Shown here piece after piece: positions 1 through 63,860 of a DNA stretch of 64,000 nt. Both the position numbers and the translations under genes were made by a program. Origin of the DNA: Triplophysa rosa (taxonomy: Eukaryota > Chordata > Actinopteri > Cypriniformes > Nemacheilidae); the NCBI RefSeq assembly GCF_024868665.1, contig NC_079907.1:18347935-18411934 (forward strand), read 5' to 3'. The notes below the pieces were generated by a model. It made no database searches, was not told the origin of the DNA, and worked only from the letters and a program-made list of their open reading frames with translations. Numbering within the stretch: position 1 is the stretch's first letter; each line of letters starts with the position of its first letter.

Positions 1-2
1 AC

Positions 3-2480
3 GGCAGTCTGAGCCTATGAGTGGAATACAGGAAGTTGAACTCAAAAACTAGGCGTGATGCGTTCCCACTACCGAGCATTGATGAAAGCCTAGATGCTCT
101 GGGTGCAGCCAAGATATTCTCATCAATTGATCTCGCAAGTGGCTATCACCAGGTGGCAGTTCACGAAAATGACAGGCTCAAAACCGCATTTATTACACCA
201 TTTGGTTTGTTCGAGTACGAAAGAATGCAGTTTGGCCTATGTAATGCGCCAGCGACGTTCCAACGTCTCATGCAAACCATAATGAGTGATCTGGTGTTTC
301 AGATGGTACTTGTCTATTTGGACGACTTGCTCGTGTACTCTAGTACATTCGAAGACCATTTAGTGAGGCTTGAGACTGTGCTTCAGAGGATGAGGGAGAC
401 CGGGCTGAAGATTAAAGTGGAAAAGTGCCACTTTTTGCAGTCTCAGGTAAAGTTTCTGGGGCACGTCGTGTCAGCTCAGGGAGTGAGCACGGACCCAGAG
501 AAGGTGAGTGCCGTGCAGCAGTGACCGGTTCCTAAAACCCTGAAGGATCTGCAGTCCTTTGTAGGATTTTGCAGTTACTACAGAAGATTTATTGAGGGCT
601 TCTCTAAGGTTGCGGGCCCACTCCATGATGTTGTGAATCGCTGCAGTAGCCATGCAAGTGCTGCTCAGGCCAATAGGTTGTTTAGTCTCTCTTGGACACA
701 CGAGTGCCAACAAGCCTTTGAGCACCTCCAGGAGAGATTGACCTCGGCTCCAACACTGGGGTATGCAGATTTCACCTTACCTTTCGTGCTGGAGACAGAC
801 GCCAGCAGCCTGGGTCTGGGGGCCGTGCTGTATCAGTACCAGAATGGGAGAAAGACTGTTATAGCCTATGCAAGCCGAAGGTTGAGGGGCGCGGAGCACA
901 ATGACAGAAACTACAGCAGCATGAAACTGGAGCTCCTGGCCCTTAAGTGGGCGGTGGTGGAGAAGTTCAGGAGCTACCTACTGGGATCTAAATTTACCAT
1001 ACTAACTGACAACAATACCCTCTGCCATCTTAACACTGCCAAGCTAGGTGCCATAGAGCAACGGTGGGTTGCTCAGCTTGCAGTGTTTGATTTTGAGGTG
1101 CAGTACCGTCCAGGGCGGTGTAATACCGCTGCTGATGCACTATCCAGAAGGCCAGGGCTAGAGGAGAAAGAGGAGGTAACTGAGGATTCAGAGTATGATG
1201 GCTGTGTAGCAATTTGCAATGCACTTCGCACAGGTACTGTGGTAGAGATGGACTTGGCAGTGCGTGTGGCCAGGGAAGAAGCAGGACTGCTTCAGGCTGC
1301 CATAGTGGATGAAGATGACGGAGAAGGCACTCTTGAGAACACTCCGACGTTGCCTGGATATACTAGGGATGAGCTTCACCGGTTTCAGGAGGAAGACCCC
1401 ACCATTACTGTGCTTAGGAACTTCTGGGAAAAAAAAAAGAAGCCCACAAAGCAGGAGAGAACGGGTCTATCTCACCCAGCGCTGTCCTTACTCAAACAGT
1501 GGGACAGGATCAGAGAAAAAGGAGTGCTGTTGTACAGAGCCATTGAGGACGTGTTCAATGGGGAATGTCTCCAGCTGCTGCTCCATGCGTGTCTTGTAGA
1601 ACCGGTGCTGCGAAGTGTTCATGATCAAATGGGAAACCAAGGTGTCGAGAGGATGCTAGCCCTGCTCAAGCCGCGCTGCTATTGGATAGGAATGTATGAT
1701 GCAGTGGAGAAGTGGGTGAAGTCATGTCAACGATGTGTGTTGGCCAAAATGCCACAACCTATGATAAGGGCACCCTGGACTCCCTTCTTAGCTTCACAGC
1801 CATTAGAAGTAGTGGCAATGGATTTCACCATACTGGAGCCTGCATCGGATGGGCGGGAGAACGTCCTGGTCATAACTGATGTTTTTACCAAGTTCAGCCA
1901 GGAGTTCCCCACCCGAGATCAGAAAGCGGACACCACGGCCAAAATCCTTCTGAAAGAATGGATCCTCAAGTACGGTGTGCCACAACGCCTCCACTCAGAC
2001 CAGGGAAGGAACTTCGAGAGTGCGGTTATTGCTGAGCTTTGTAGGCTGTATGGGATTAAAAAGTCTCGCACTACACCACATCACCCGCAAGGCAATCCGC
2101 AGTGTGAGAGATTTAACCGTACGCTCCATGACCTCTTGCGATCATTACCACCTGACAAGAAACGGAAATGGCCGGAGTACCTACCCGAGCTGGTGTAAGC
2201 CTATAATGTGACCCCTCATGCCTCGACTGGTTACTCTCCTTACTATATGCTGTTTGGGATGGAGCCACACTTACCAATGGATGCCTTATTGGGTCAAGAG
2301 TCAGTGAGAGAAAAGGAGCCTACCTGGTTGGCCATCCACAGGGAGCGGCTTCGGGACGCACATGCTAGAGCACGAGAGTATGCTACAAGGAAAGCGGCAG
2401 ACCGTGTTGCCAAGCATGAGAATGAGGTATATTGTCCAGAAGTGGCCGTCGGTCAGCAGGTGTACAGGTGTAGGTGCAGG
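3..2480 (+). pseudogene. Ty3/gypsy pol (RT, RNase H, integrase), broken
   Basis: One reading frame with in-frame stops at 18-20, 522-524 and 2196-2198. RT (to about 600) has YRKLNSKTRRDAFPLP, DLASGYHQV, QFGLCNAPATFQ and the catalytic YLDDLLVYS. RNase H (about 760-1150) has [16 protein letters not shown] and [16 protein letters not shown]. Integrase has the HHCC zinc finger around 1617-1735, where the second His appears as Asn (HDQMGNQG), and the DDE core AMDF, LHSDQG and QCERFNRT. The stops and the zinc-finger change say it is dead. Class is clear; the family within Ty3/gypsy is not assigned. Confidence 0.9.
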
Positions 2481-2512
2481 TGTGAGCACTCGGGTTTGAG
2501 AAACTGCGGCAA

Positions 2513-3058
2513 TGTGAGTTGTGATGATATGTTTCTTTGTTTTGTTTTATATATCTGTTTTTCTTTTTTCTAACGGAATTGAACTGTGTTCAATGTGTAT
2601 TTGTGAATGCTTTTGACCTGATATACTGTATGTAAGCAGAAATAGTATAGTATGGTTTTAAGTGCTGCAGATGTGCTGCATGTGCTTATACTGTATGTCT
2701 TGCAGTTGTTAACGTGGATTGTTCCATGATGTGTATTTTTCTGTTTTCCTTTTCTCTATAGTCACTACCGTTGTTTATTTGGGGTGGTTAAACATAACTA
2801 TTGTTATTGAGCCACTGAACAGGCAGACTTGGTTTTTGTTGTTGTTTTGTTTTGTTTTTCTTTTACTTAATACTTTGTGTGCCAATTGACTGATGCTGAA
2901 TTTCTCATGTCCATAATTGGGCATTGTTTCTCCTAAGCCTGACTTAGTTTTTCTTTAATGCTGCATCCCTTTCGGGTGTAGTCGGGAATAAAAGAACCCC
3001 AGTTAATGTGTAGTCAGTGTTTTGTCTTGATTAACAAGTAATTATAAACCCGGCCACA
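2513..3058 (+). repeat. Probable 3' LTR of the gypsy element (boundaries tentative)
   Basis: Begins TGTGAG shortly after pol and ends GGCCACA (TG...CA). T-rich, with an AATAAA 66 nt before the end. No clear polypurine tract was seen before it, and no second copy exists in the window to fix its borders. Confidence 0.45.
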
Positions 3059-4329
3059 CTTGTGTAGGTGTATATGTATAGCACAGCACCTTGCAATTTT
3101 TTCCAGATTAATTTTCATCTTTGGTTTCAACTAGGGTTTCACATACTGTTAAAACCGTATAGAAACTGTATAAAAACCATGGGCCCTATTTCATAGTTTC
3201 ACCAACAAACAGCGAGAACCCAATCCATCCATGCCAGTAATCATTCATCATTGGCCATTAGTTCAACAGACATCTAAATCAGGACATGCACTGGCGGTGT
3301 TAAGCTCAATTGGGGTTTGATAACAAACCAGTGCTTTGTTTAATATCTTAAAAAATGTTTTGCTTTGTCACCACTTGATCTGATCATACCCACTCCTGCT
3401 TTAATCCTTCTGCCTGCAGCATAACATTATTATGCAGATAAAGAGCCAAACCCAGCTAATTAATACATTTTATTAAAAAACCCAGCTAGCAATTTCGTGA
3501 CTAAAAGACATCTAATAGCCGTCCAAACACAGCCCTGACATCTAGTCTAAAACAAGGCTAAATTTGGGCTGTCAGTGAAATCTAATAGACGTCTAACTAA
3601 AAAAATATTTTTATTCATCAAAACTACTTAAAGCTTTTATTTGGAATAAGACAATTTCACATCTCCGAAAAATACAAAATAAAAACATGAGAGACAAAAT
3701 AAAATGTTATAAATAGAATAAAGTTAAATATTATCGATTATGATAATGATAAAAATAAGGAAAATTGTCCAACAACAACTTAAGATAATAGAAAAATATT
3801 AAGAATGACAAAATACAATTTTAAATAACTTATAACTTAATAAATCTAATACAAATCAATAGCAAATAAAAAGGTTAACGCTTTTGTTGGTTTACTTATT
3901 TTAACAAACAAACAACCAACAGTGAACTTTAAGGAAAATATGAGTAGTTGGTTTTATTTCTACATCCCCTCCCACCTTCTCCCTGGTGCTTGCTGGGAAG
4001 TTGATCATCACATCATCTGCCAAATGAGGAAATAAAAACAATCTCTTTTGATTGGAGGCACACTAGGGCTGTGCAACATAACTTTTTAAAACGTTCTTAT
4101 AATAATAATAATCTTATTATATTGTCTTTTTATAATGCCATAAATTGCTTTATGTTTTATGCAAAGCACTTTGGATCGTCTTAATTGTTGAAACATACCT
4201 TGTCAAATCAAAGCTCATATTTTCATATCATAGTGATCTAAACAAAATATATTGATGGCTTTCATAACAAATTGTAATAGGTTGCACATGTTGAATTCAG
4301 ATAATTAGAGTTTAGGGGCACACTGAAAC
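3059..4329. other. A+T-rich intergenic stretch with a possible transposon end
   Basis: No gene recognised. From 3480 the sequence CCAGCTAGCAAT and nearby copies of TCTAATAGMCGTC resemble the inverted end at 10080-10152 (TTGCTTGCTGGG), so this may be the left end of a large nested element. The rest is anonymous A+T-rich DNA. Confidence 0.3.
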
Positions 4330-4639
4330 ACTTGCATGTAACATGTGTGCAGCCCTCCTGGTGTGAAGACCAATGAGGTAAAGACCTGCGACGACACTGG
4401 CAGGGCATGCCACGCTAAGCTTTTATTTTATTTTATTTTATTTTTATTTCCCTTACTTTCCTACTGTCTTTTTTTTGCTACTAAAATGTGTTTCCAGTAC
4501 ATTCAGACTGTCCACCGCAGACGCACAAACGTACACAGCGGAGACCTCAGCACCATCCTCGGTCACTCTGCACTAGCCCTCCACAGTCTGCTCGTCTGGC
4601 TGTAGGGCTCTGAAACTGCCAGTCATCTGTCAACAAGGC

Positions 4640-7300
4640 AGTCTTCATCCCGGCCTTCGCCAGTCAATCTAATCTCAATGTTCTGGCACTGACTGAAACA
4701 TGGATCTGTAAAGAGAACACTGCTACTCCATTGGCCTTCTCCACTAACTTCAACTTTACCCACACTCCTCGTCCTTCTGGGCGTGGAGGTGGAACAGGTT
4801 TGCTCGTGTCCAACACCTGGAAATTCACTCCTCTGTCTTTTCCTTGCAGCAACTCCTCATTCGAATACCATGCAATCACCATCACTTATCCATCAAAAAT
4901 ACATTGTGTTGTCATCTATCGCCCTACAGGTCCACGGGGAAACTTCTTAGAAGAGCTTGACATGCTGCTGTCCTCTATCCCTGAAGACAGCACTCCAATG
5001 GTAATGCTATGCGACTTCAACATCCACCTAGAAAAAACCACAAGCAGCCGACTTCTTAGCTCTCCTCTCCTCGTTTGACCTTCACAGGGCCAACACCCCT
5101 CCCACCCACAGAGGAGGACAACAGCTAGATCTTGTTCTGACTCGTAAATGCACTGCTAATTATATTCTAGTAAATCTTGTTCTGACTCGTAACTGCACCG
5201 CTAATAATATTCTAGTAACTCCCCTGCATGTCTCTGACCATTTCTTTATAAAGTTAACTGTAACACTCCCTGTAATCTCGCCTCCCACCCCTAACCCTGT
5301 TTCTTTCTGTTGTAATCTCCGTTCCCTCTCTCCCACCTGTTTTTCATCCATGGTGTCTTCCTCCCTACCCACCACAACCCTTTACTCATCTCTCAACGTT
5401 AAGGAATCTACTGATAGTCTCTGTACAACCTTAACATCATGTCTTGACAGTGTCTGCCCTCTTACCTCTAGGATGGCACGTGATACACCCTCTTGCCCCT
5501 GGCTTTCTGAGGCTCTTCGCAACCATCGGACCAAGCTAATGGCTGCCGAGAGGAAGTGGCGCAAGTCTAGAGACCCTGCTGATCTCTCCAATTATCAACA
5601 CCTTCTTAACTCCTTTGCTACTGATATATCTACAACCAAAACCAAGTACTATCAAAACAAAATCCAAACTGCATCTAACACGCGTCAACTTTACTCAACC
5701 TTCTCCTTTCTTCTCTGTCCCCCTCCACCTCCCACCAATACCTCGCTGAATGCTGATGACTTTGCCAACTTCTTCACTGATAAAGTGGAGACCATCAGCA
5801 GGCAATTCGCTGCTCAACGCATCCCTGATCTCTCTCTTACCCCTTGCTATCCTCAACTCCCTTCTTTTTCTCCCCTTTCAGAGACTGATGTCTCCAAAAT
5901 TCTCCTTTCCACCCGGCCTACTACCTGTCCCCTCGACCCGATCCCTTCCCACCTCCTTCAGGCATCTCTCCGTCTCTACTGCCTCAACTCGCACACATTA
6001 TAAACACCTCCATCACCACTGGTACTGCCCCCACCTCATTTAAACAAGCCCTGGTAACACCTTTACTCAAGAAACCAACACTCGACCCCTCAGTTGTCAG
6101 CAACTACAGACCAATCTCACTCCTGCCTTTCCTTTCCAAGGCCCTCGAAAGGGTAGTTTTTAACCAAATCTCTGCCTATCTCTCACAGCTCGACCTTCTG
6201 TACAGTTAACAACCCGGTTTCAAGAAAGGACATTCTACGGAGACCGCTCTCCTGTCTGTCGTCGAAAATCTACGGTAGGCAAGGGCTAAATCCTTGTCAT
6301 CTGTCCTTATTCTGCTTGATCTCTCTGCTGCATTTGACACACTGAACCACCAGATCCTGCTGTCCACTCTCTCCAAACTGGGCATCTCTGGAACTGCACT
6401 CAACTGGTTTGACTCTTATCTCACAGGCAGGTCCTTTAAGGTATCCTGTAGAGGTGAGCTGACAACTGGAGTTGCTCTGTGATAAGTTCTTGCTCCTCTC
6501 CTCTCCTCTTTTCTATATATACCACCTCCCTGGGTCCAATTATTAAGGTACATGGGTTCTCATACCATTTTTATGCAGATGATATGCAGCTTTATTTCTC
6601 TATTCAGCCAGATGACCCCACCATCTCTGCCCGCGTCTCTGCCTGCCTTCTGGGCATCTTTTCTTGGAGGAAAGAGCATCACATACAACTCAACCTCTCC
6701 AAGACAGAACTCCTGGTTATACCGGCCCAAATTCACCTGAAAAAAGCTGAAATTCCCCTCTCACATCGCATCAACCACTCGAACTTGCAGGTATGTGCTC
6801 TACAACATCAGGAAAATCAAGCCGTTCCTGGTGGAGCATGCCTCTCAGCTGCTAGTCTAAGCTCTGGTCATATCAAGACTGGATTACTGCAATTCTCTAC
6901 TGGCCTGCCTTACAACAAATGCAGTCAAGCCCTTGCAAATGACCCAGAATGCAGCTGCACGTCTAGTTTTCAATCAGCCTAAAATAACCCATGGCTGCCA
7001 GTTGCCACCCGCATCAAGTTTAAATCGCTGACACTGGCCTTCAGAATGATAACGGCAAATTCGCCCCTTTACCTTAACTCACTGCTCCAGGTCTACATCC
7101 CCTCCCGTCATCTTCGGTCTGAAAATGAGCAACGCCTGGTTGTTCCATCACAGCGAGGCACCAAATCGCTTGCAAAAACCTTTACTCATTGGGTTCCCCT
7201 TTGGTGGAATGAACTACCCAGCCTCCACCCGAACTGCAGCATCCTTCACAACTTTCAAAAAAGAGCTCAAAACATACCTTTTCCACATTTATTTGACTAA
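4640..7300 (+). pseudogene. L2-like LINE ORF2 remnant (endonuclease-reverse transcriptase)
   Basis: Endonuclease pieces: NVLALTETWI (4678 on), GRGGGTGLLVS and VVIYRPTGPRGNFLEELD, then LCDFNIHLE near 5010. RT pieces: NYRPISLLPFLSKALERVVF (6103-6165), GFKKGHSTETALL (6218 on), [19 protein letters not shown] (about 6306-6362) and the catalytic [11 protein letters not shown] (about 6570-6600). C-terminal piece: WNELPSLHPNCS. In-frame stops (for example 6207-6209 and 6480-6482) and frame changes split it into at least five segments. Confidence 0.85.
5132..5221. repeat. Two-copy 45-bp tandem duplication inside the LINE
   Basis: CTTGTTCTGACTCGTAA starts at both about 5132 and 5177, each followed by a similar 28-bp stretch ending ATATTCTAGTAA. 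A local duplication within the decayed endonuclease region. Confidence 0.7.
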
Positions 7301-7500
7301 CCAATAACTGACTGTCTTGTGTCTAAAAAAAATCTTGTTGTTCATTCTCTCCCTTGCTTACAGCTTTGATCCTCCTAGTAGCATGGCCTTGTAAACTAAC
7401 GGTACTGTTTAGCGTGTTGACAAAATGTTTATATGCTCTCCTATTTGTAAGTCGCTTTGGATAAAAGCGTCTGCCAAATGAATAAATGTATGTAAAAATG

Positions 7501-8117
7501 TAACAACAACATGGCTCTACACTGTTAGCCGCTAAAATGTTCCTACACACATGATAACAAATATTGTAGATAAATAATGAACACATAGCTAAATGAAAAC
7601 ACAGATACTTACAAGACAACAGCAGGGATTTCCTTTCATGTTTGCTGTTTGTCCGATGCTCTCCGACACGAAATGCTGTCTCTCATTTCTAAAGATGCAT
7701 TATCGTGAGATCCGGCAAAAGTGATCCCTACTAACTTTCAAGTCTTGCGTTGCCAGAAGTCTCAGTAGGGCTACAGTTGCCATCTAGCGGTCAAGAATTG
7801 TAATTGCATTTTTATTTAATTTGTTAAAATGATAGAAAGATTTCGTAGAATGTGTATGAATGTTCTGTGACAGCAAATATAATATAAATGATGTGTAATT
7901 CAAATGTTTTAAATGTTTACTTGATGATGTCATGACAAACAATTTTAACACTTTTTGGCTACACTCATCTCTGGTCTGAATTAGGGCTAACCCAAACCAA
8001 ACCGTTGAAATTAGACTATAAATTGCATCGATTTAGCTGGGTGGACTAAAAGCAGACTGCACAATTTAGAGCTAAATCGTGACTACAGATCGACCATGTA
8101 ATGAAATTACATATTGC
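7501..8117. other. Intergenic stretch, nothing recognised
   Basis: Follows the LINE tail. No convincing ORF or repeat end was identified; mixed composition, A+T-rich after 7800. Confidence 0.3.
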
Positions 8118-9762
8118 CAGAGGTGGACAGTAACGAAGTAAATTTACCTGAGTACTGTACTTAAGTACACTTATTGAGTATCTGTACTTTACTTGAGTAT
8201 TATTTTTTCTGAGTACTTGTACTTGTACTCACTACATTTGAAAGACAAATATCATACTTTTTACTCCACTACATTTATAAAAAGGTCCAAAAGTAGAAAA
8301 TGGTTTCTATGCAGCGGGTTTTCCTGTGCGCGCAATTTATCTGGCTTGTGATCTGCCAGGACCTTTTAATGTTGCCAAGTATTTCAGTTTTTCTAAGCTC
8401 GCGGTTTTCCGGCAAGCTTTGAATGGCCATTTGGCAGATTTTTTATGCAAAACTGCCAACTCTGGGATCTTCCCCGCTAAACTAATGTAAACATAGGCGC
8501 TGCTACACCGTTGATAGCACTCTAAAAAGACAAATAGAACAATAAAAGACGAAAAAGGCACATGTTAAAGTGTGGTGTAATCATCTGTGAGTTACGATCA
8601 GTCAAAGATCATAGAAACATCGTCATGAAAATGATCGGCTTAACGGCTAAATGGTAAATAAGCATCACATACAGTACACCTTGAGCTACACGTGCGTGTT
8701 AACTTCTGATCTGCTGTTATATCATTTAAAGCGATTTGGAAAATGAATGATGTTTTTACTGAAGTAACTATAGTTGAAGTATTCCTGTTGAAATAAAAAC
8801 AAAAGAACCCTGCCCAAAATACAACAGAAAATGTAATGGATTTAATGGTTATAATGGGAATTGTACTATGGATACTTGTTGTCTACTTGTATGTGATGGA
8901 TTCTATTGGTGTAAATCCCATGGGAATAAAACCCAAAACACTACAAACAGGAATTTATTTTAAAAATCTCATTCTAATTCAAAAATTCATTGTTTTTTTC
9001 AGCAGGGATGGTATTTGCAGTAAAACCACAGTATCCACATATTTACCATTTTCTATATATAGGAACCATACTCCAATTAATAATCTTTAGTAAAACCACA
9101 GCAACTAAAAATACCATAGTTTCATTATACTAGCTATAGTTTATGTTTGTAGTTAAATTATGGTAATACAAATGGTAATAAATCCAACAAACACATGGCT
9201 TCTACACTTTACTATTTACAAGAACCTTACTACTTACTGGTAAATTGCTGCTAAAACTGGTAAAGGGAATATACAAAAATAAAAGAACACTGCTCATAAA
9301 TACATATAGGACTAGGGGGCTAATGAGGATAATTAGGCTAAATGATCATACAGGATTATATCTAAACTAAACATATATGTGCTAAACGTATAAAGCTCTT
9401 AAAGGAGTTGCTCCCTGCAAAATTTGCCCCCATTGACTTTCCATAGTAGGAATAAAAACTACTATAGAAAGTCAATGGGGGAAAATTTTGAAGTGAACTA
9501 CTCCTTTAACACAACTGATACTGTGAGCTACTCAGTGTATTCAGTAGGTTGCTTCAGAGGCATAAGGTATACGACAATAAAACAATGCACAATTGAAAAA
9601 GGAAATTTACTTTTAATACTTCAGTACTTTTAAAAGCACGTACTTCTGTACTTTTACTTAAGAATCTGTCTTTACAACTTTTAATTGTAGTGGAGTAATA
9701 TTTGACCAGTAGTATCTGTACTTTCACTCAAGTAAGGAAGTTGTGTACTTCGTCCACCTCTG
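8118..9762. mobile_element. Non-autonomous hAT-like DNA transposon, 1.65 kb
   Basis: Ends are inverted: CAGAGGTGGACAGTAACGAA on the left, and reverse-complement CAGAGGTGGACGAAGTACAC on the right. Subterminal regions are rich in AGTACTT/GTACTT repeats on both sides. Flanks CATATTGC and GATATTGC give a 7/8 match as target duplication, offset by one base. No transposase frame. A TTAA MITE is nested at 9399-9509. Confidence 0.8.
9399..9509. mobile_element. TTAA fold-back MITE nested in the hAT
   Basis: Starts TTAAAGGAGT and ends ACTCCTTTAA. Its arms, including CCCCATTGACTTTC and GAAAGTCAATGGGG, pair around a short A-rich loop, making a strong hairpin. TTAA ends suggest piggyBac-type mobilisation. 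Confidence 0.8.
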
Positions 9763-10583
9763 CGATATTGCTGATATTATTTACATATTGAACATTATGA
9801 GATATATCAACAATCTCTGCGCTGACTAGCCAAAAACAACAATGAACCAGTCTTGACTACAGTATAAGCTGGCTACAAGTAGCCGATCTGAATATGAGCT
9901 AAATCGTGGCTACGCACAGGCTAAGCATAGAACATGTCAAAGAAATTAAACCATGCAGGCACAATTTAATCATTGTTGACTTTGCTTACATGATGGAATA
10001 TCATACAAGTTATTTTGGCAAAAACGACATGTAACCAAATTTAAGATTATTTTGGCTAGAAGTGGGTTATTAGCCGGACTATATTATTAGCCGGACTATA
10101 TCTCGTCTATAGTTAACCCAGACGGTGAAATGACGGCTATTGCTTGCTGGGAACCCATTCATATTTCATTTGGCTTAGCCTGAAGGGGTGATATTGTTTC
10201 GCATCCTGGCACTATAGACCTTATTCATGATTTCGAGTCGATCATCTGTCAACAAGGGATGAGACGCTAGTCTTTAAAATAAGTAACGCCACTAATCCAA
10301 ATTAAGAATGTTTATAAAAAAGCCCAACCCCACCCACTGTACTAAAAACACAGAACATGAAGTATCTTGTTTGGAGGTACATGGAAATAAACAGCCCTCC
10401 TATCAAGATACTTGTAGCTCTGCCAATGTTTGTCACTTCTGGAGAAGCACATAACAGAAGATGTTTAAAAGTCGGTGATGTTTCTGCCTCTAGGAGACAT
10501 TTCGTGATTAAGCTTGTTCTCTGAACTTAAAGTTTCTGTGTCAGGATTTTTAGGAGCCTATGTCATTCAATTGGGCAATTTTG
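9763..10583. other. Intergenic stretch with a possible transposon right end near 10080-10152
   Basis: Contains TTATTAGCCGGACTATA twice in tandem (about 10067-10100) and TTGCTTGCTGGG at 10140, which pairs imperfectly with CCAGCTAGCAAT near 3483. No gene. Confidence 0.3.
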
Positions 10584-10665
10584 TTAAAGGAATAGTTCAC
10601 TTAAAATCTATCATTTACTTGCCCTCATGTCGTTATAAACCTGTATAGCTTTCAAATAAAATTTT
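10584..10665. repeat. Fragment of cyprinid TTAA MITE (TTAAAGGAATAGTTCAC family)
   Basis: TTAAAGGAATAGTTCAC followed by TTTACTTGCCCTCATGTCGT and ATAAACCTGTATAGCTTTC, the left half of the MITE family seen complete at 23787 and 50180. The right half is missing. Confidence 0.7.
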
Positions 10666-11007
10666 CAGTAGCCTATTTAACAGCTTCATATTGAAGACCA
10701 TTTGACAATATACTTGGCTGCACTTGGACCAAGCTGTAAGACTTTCATTTTAAATGAAATAAAATCTATGTTATAGCTTGAATAGCAATGTTTGTATTTA
10801 AGAGGTAGGAGTGGGTTTGGTGGCAAACGTTATGATCCGTCACAAACTGTAAGATCTTTATTTTTCACTGGACTCCAGCCTTTGCTCATTTTCAAAAACT
10901 TGTTCTTCAAGGTGTTTGCGATAAGGCTGAGATCTCCGAGGAGCACAGACAGCAGCTGTGTCCAGTATGATAGGAATGACACCCTTTGACCTGCTTTATG
11001 TTTTATC

Positions 11008-11625
11008 CAGAGCCGTTGAATATGAGAGGTACGACACTCGATCTCGCCGCCGTGTGGTCACGTGGTTCATGGAGCCCTCAATAGTTGCAAACAAATCCGT
11101 GCTATCAACCTATTTAAATGGATTTTAGCGAGACAGATAACAGCAACTACATTTGCATAATTTTTGCTAAATAGCACATTGGGTACACTGAATACTATGT
11201 TGACGTATAGCAGCATTTTGTCTGGGGAGTAATATAAGATCTATGAATATAAGATATGTCTGCTAACTCGTTATTCTGCCAACTGTACATTAACATTTAT
11301 GCATTTGGCAGACGCTTTTATCCAAAGCGACCAACGTTGCATTGTATTATACATAATTGCTTCTGACTATGTGCAATCCCCTGGGATCGAACCCCTGACT
11401 TTTGGCATTACTAGTGCTATGCTCTAATCACTGAGCCACAGGAAAGCTACCGAGCCACAGGAAAGCTGGAAAACTGTACAGCAAATGGGTTTGGGAGACA
11501 TTGAAATGAATGGGCTTCAGTGTGTTTGGAACTATTGGTCGCTCCATGACACGAGTTACGTCCGCATTCCATTCTTCCAATGGACGTCTACGTGAGTGTC
11601 GTAACTCTGTTTTTCAACGGCTCTG
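11008..11625. mobile_element. Non-autonomous hAT element, 618 bp, perfect 8-bp target duplication
   Basis: Inverted ends CAGAGCCGTTGAA...ACGACACTC and the complement; flanked by GTTTTATC on both sides (11000-11007 and 11626-11633). A SINE is inserted inside at about 11283-11475. Confidence 0.88.
11283..11475 (-). mobile_element. tRNA-derived SINE with L2-type tail (copy 1)
   Basis: Read on the minus strand: head TGTGGCTCAGTGATTAGAGC (box A-like), GGTTCGATCCC (box B) and tail CGCTTTGGATAAAAGCGTCT. The same family is at 27070-27224 (-) and 49494-49652 (+). GAGCCACAGGAAAGCT is duplicated at its head. Confidence 0.85.
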
Positions 11626-11633
11626 GTTTTATC

Positions 11634-12449
11634 CATCGCTGCAGATTTTTGTACATCCACAGCTCAAATTTTCTTTCAGCATTTACAGATTTTATAGGTT
11701 CACTTCAGTTTTTTAATATATGTGCATTAAGTAATGCGTATTAATCTATGAATTACTCAGGTTGATGTTTTAGATTCTTTTAACACTGATTTTAGGAAAA
11801 GAAGGGCAGCTTGTGCCACATTCTGAATGTCTCTGATGCACGCCCTCTAGTGGTGAAAACCAATACCTTATATATATCTCCAGACACAAGTTACACAAGC
11901 AGGCTAAATTTAGATAAATTAGGCAACTTTTCGATAGCCATAAGGTCAAAATATGACAGAATTTGTCATGAATACTTTTAGTATAGATTTTAGTAATTAG
12001 TAACAACAGTAATTTACCATTGATGTGGTTTAAAATTGAGTCAATGTTTATTTATTTGGTCAAAACAGTGTTCGAGTATTTGGAAATAGAATTTACACAC
12101 TAAACATATTATGAGAAACAGCATGACCTTTTTTAATAAATGCAACGATACTCCAATTCTGGTAACAGAGTTCAAGTTTTTACAGATTTGGTTTATAAAA
12201 AGGTATCATACATTTATCTGTGCAGTAATCTTCCCCATTGAACAACTTCAAAAAGTGGCTTAAATAATAGGCCTACAGTACAAAAATAGACTGCTTCATC
12301 ATGAAACTCACTCGCTGATATAACAATGGCACTGTAGTTCATAGAAAAAGAAACGATGAAGTAACAATAATGAAAATCCTGCTGTCGAGTTAACAAAAAC
12401 ATTACATTCACTGGCTTTCAGTCTTATACTGTGTGAAGGCACTCGTGGG
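11634..12449. other. Region just downstream of abcc3; possible longer 3' UTR
   Basis: No ORF of note. Minus-strand AATAAA motifs at 12047-12056 could end a longer abcc3 transcript. Otherwise A+T-rich, unassigned. Confidence 0.35.
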
Positions 12450-12455
12450 TTTATT
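12450..12455 (-). promoter_or_regulatory. Candidate polyadenylation signal AATAAA close to the abcc3 stop
   Basis: AATAAA begins only 16 nt after the TGA. If used, the 3' UTR would be about 40 nt. A second pair of AATAAA motifs at 12047-12056 (minus strand) would give a UTR of roughly 450 nt and may be the main site. Confidence 0.35.
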
Positions 12456-12471
12456 ACAGCATAGTGAGAGT

Positions 12472-63860
<51,389 letters not shown>

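Larger units (their letters stand above)
1..3058 (+). mobile_element. Ty3/gypsy LTR retrotransposon, left part cut by window edge
   Basis: Pol reads left to right: reverse transcriptase, RNase H, integrase, then a stretch with AATAAA at 2987-2992 that ends CCGGCCACA and looks like a 3' LTR. The 5' LTR and gag lie outside the window, so LTR identity cannot be tested here. It lies downstream of abcc3 in opposite orientation. Confidence 0.85.
4330..7500 (+). mobile_element. L2-like non-LTR retrotransposon (LINE), nearly full length, decayed
   Basis: Endonuclease then reverse transcriptase on the plus strand, followed by a 3' end reading CGCTTTGGATAAAAGCGTCT, the tail shared by fish L2 LINEs and the SINEs that use them, and an ATG-rich simple tail. 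Many stops and frameshifts. A short tandem duplication lies at 5132-5221. L2 assignment is by recall of the tail and RT motifs. Confidence 0.85.
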
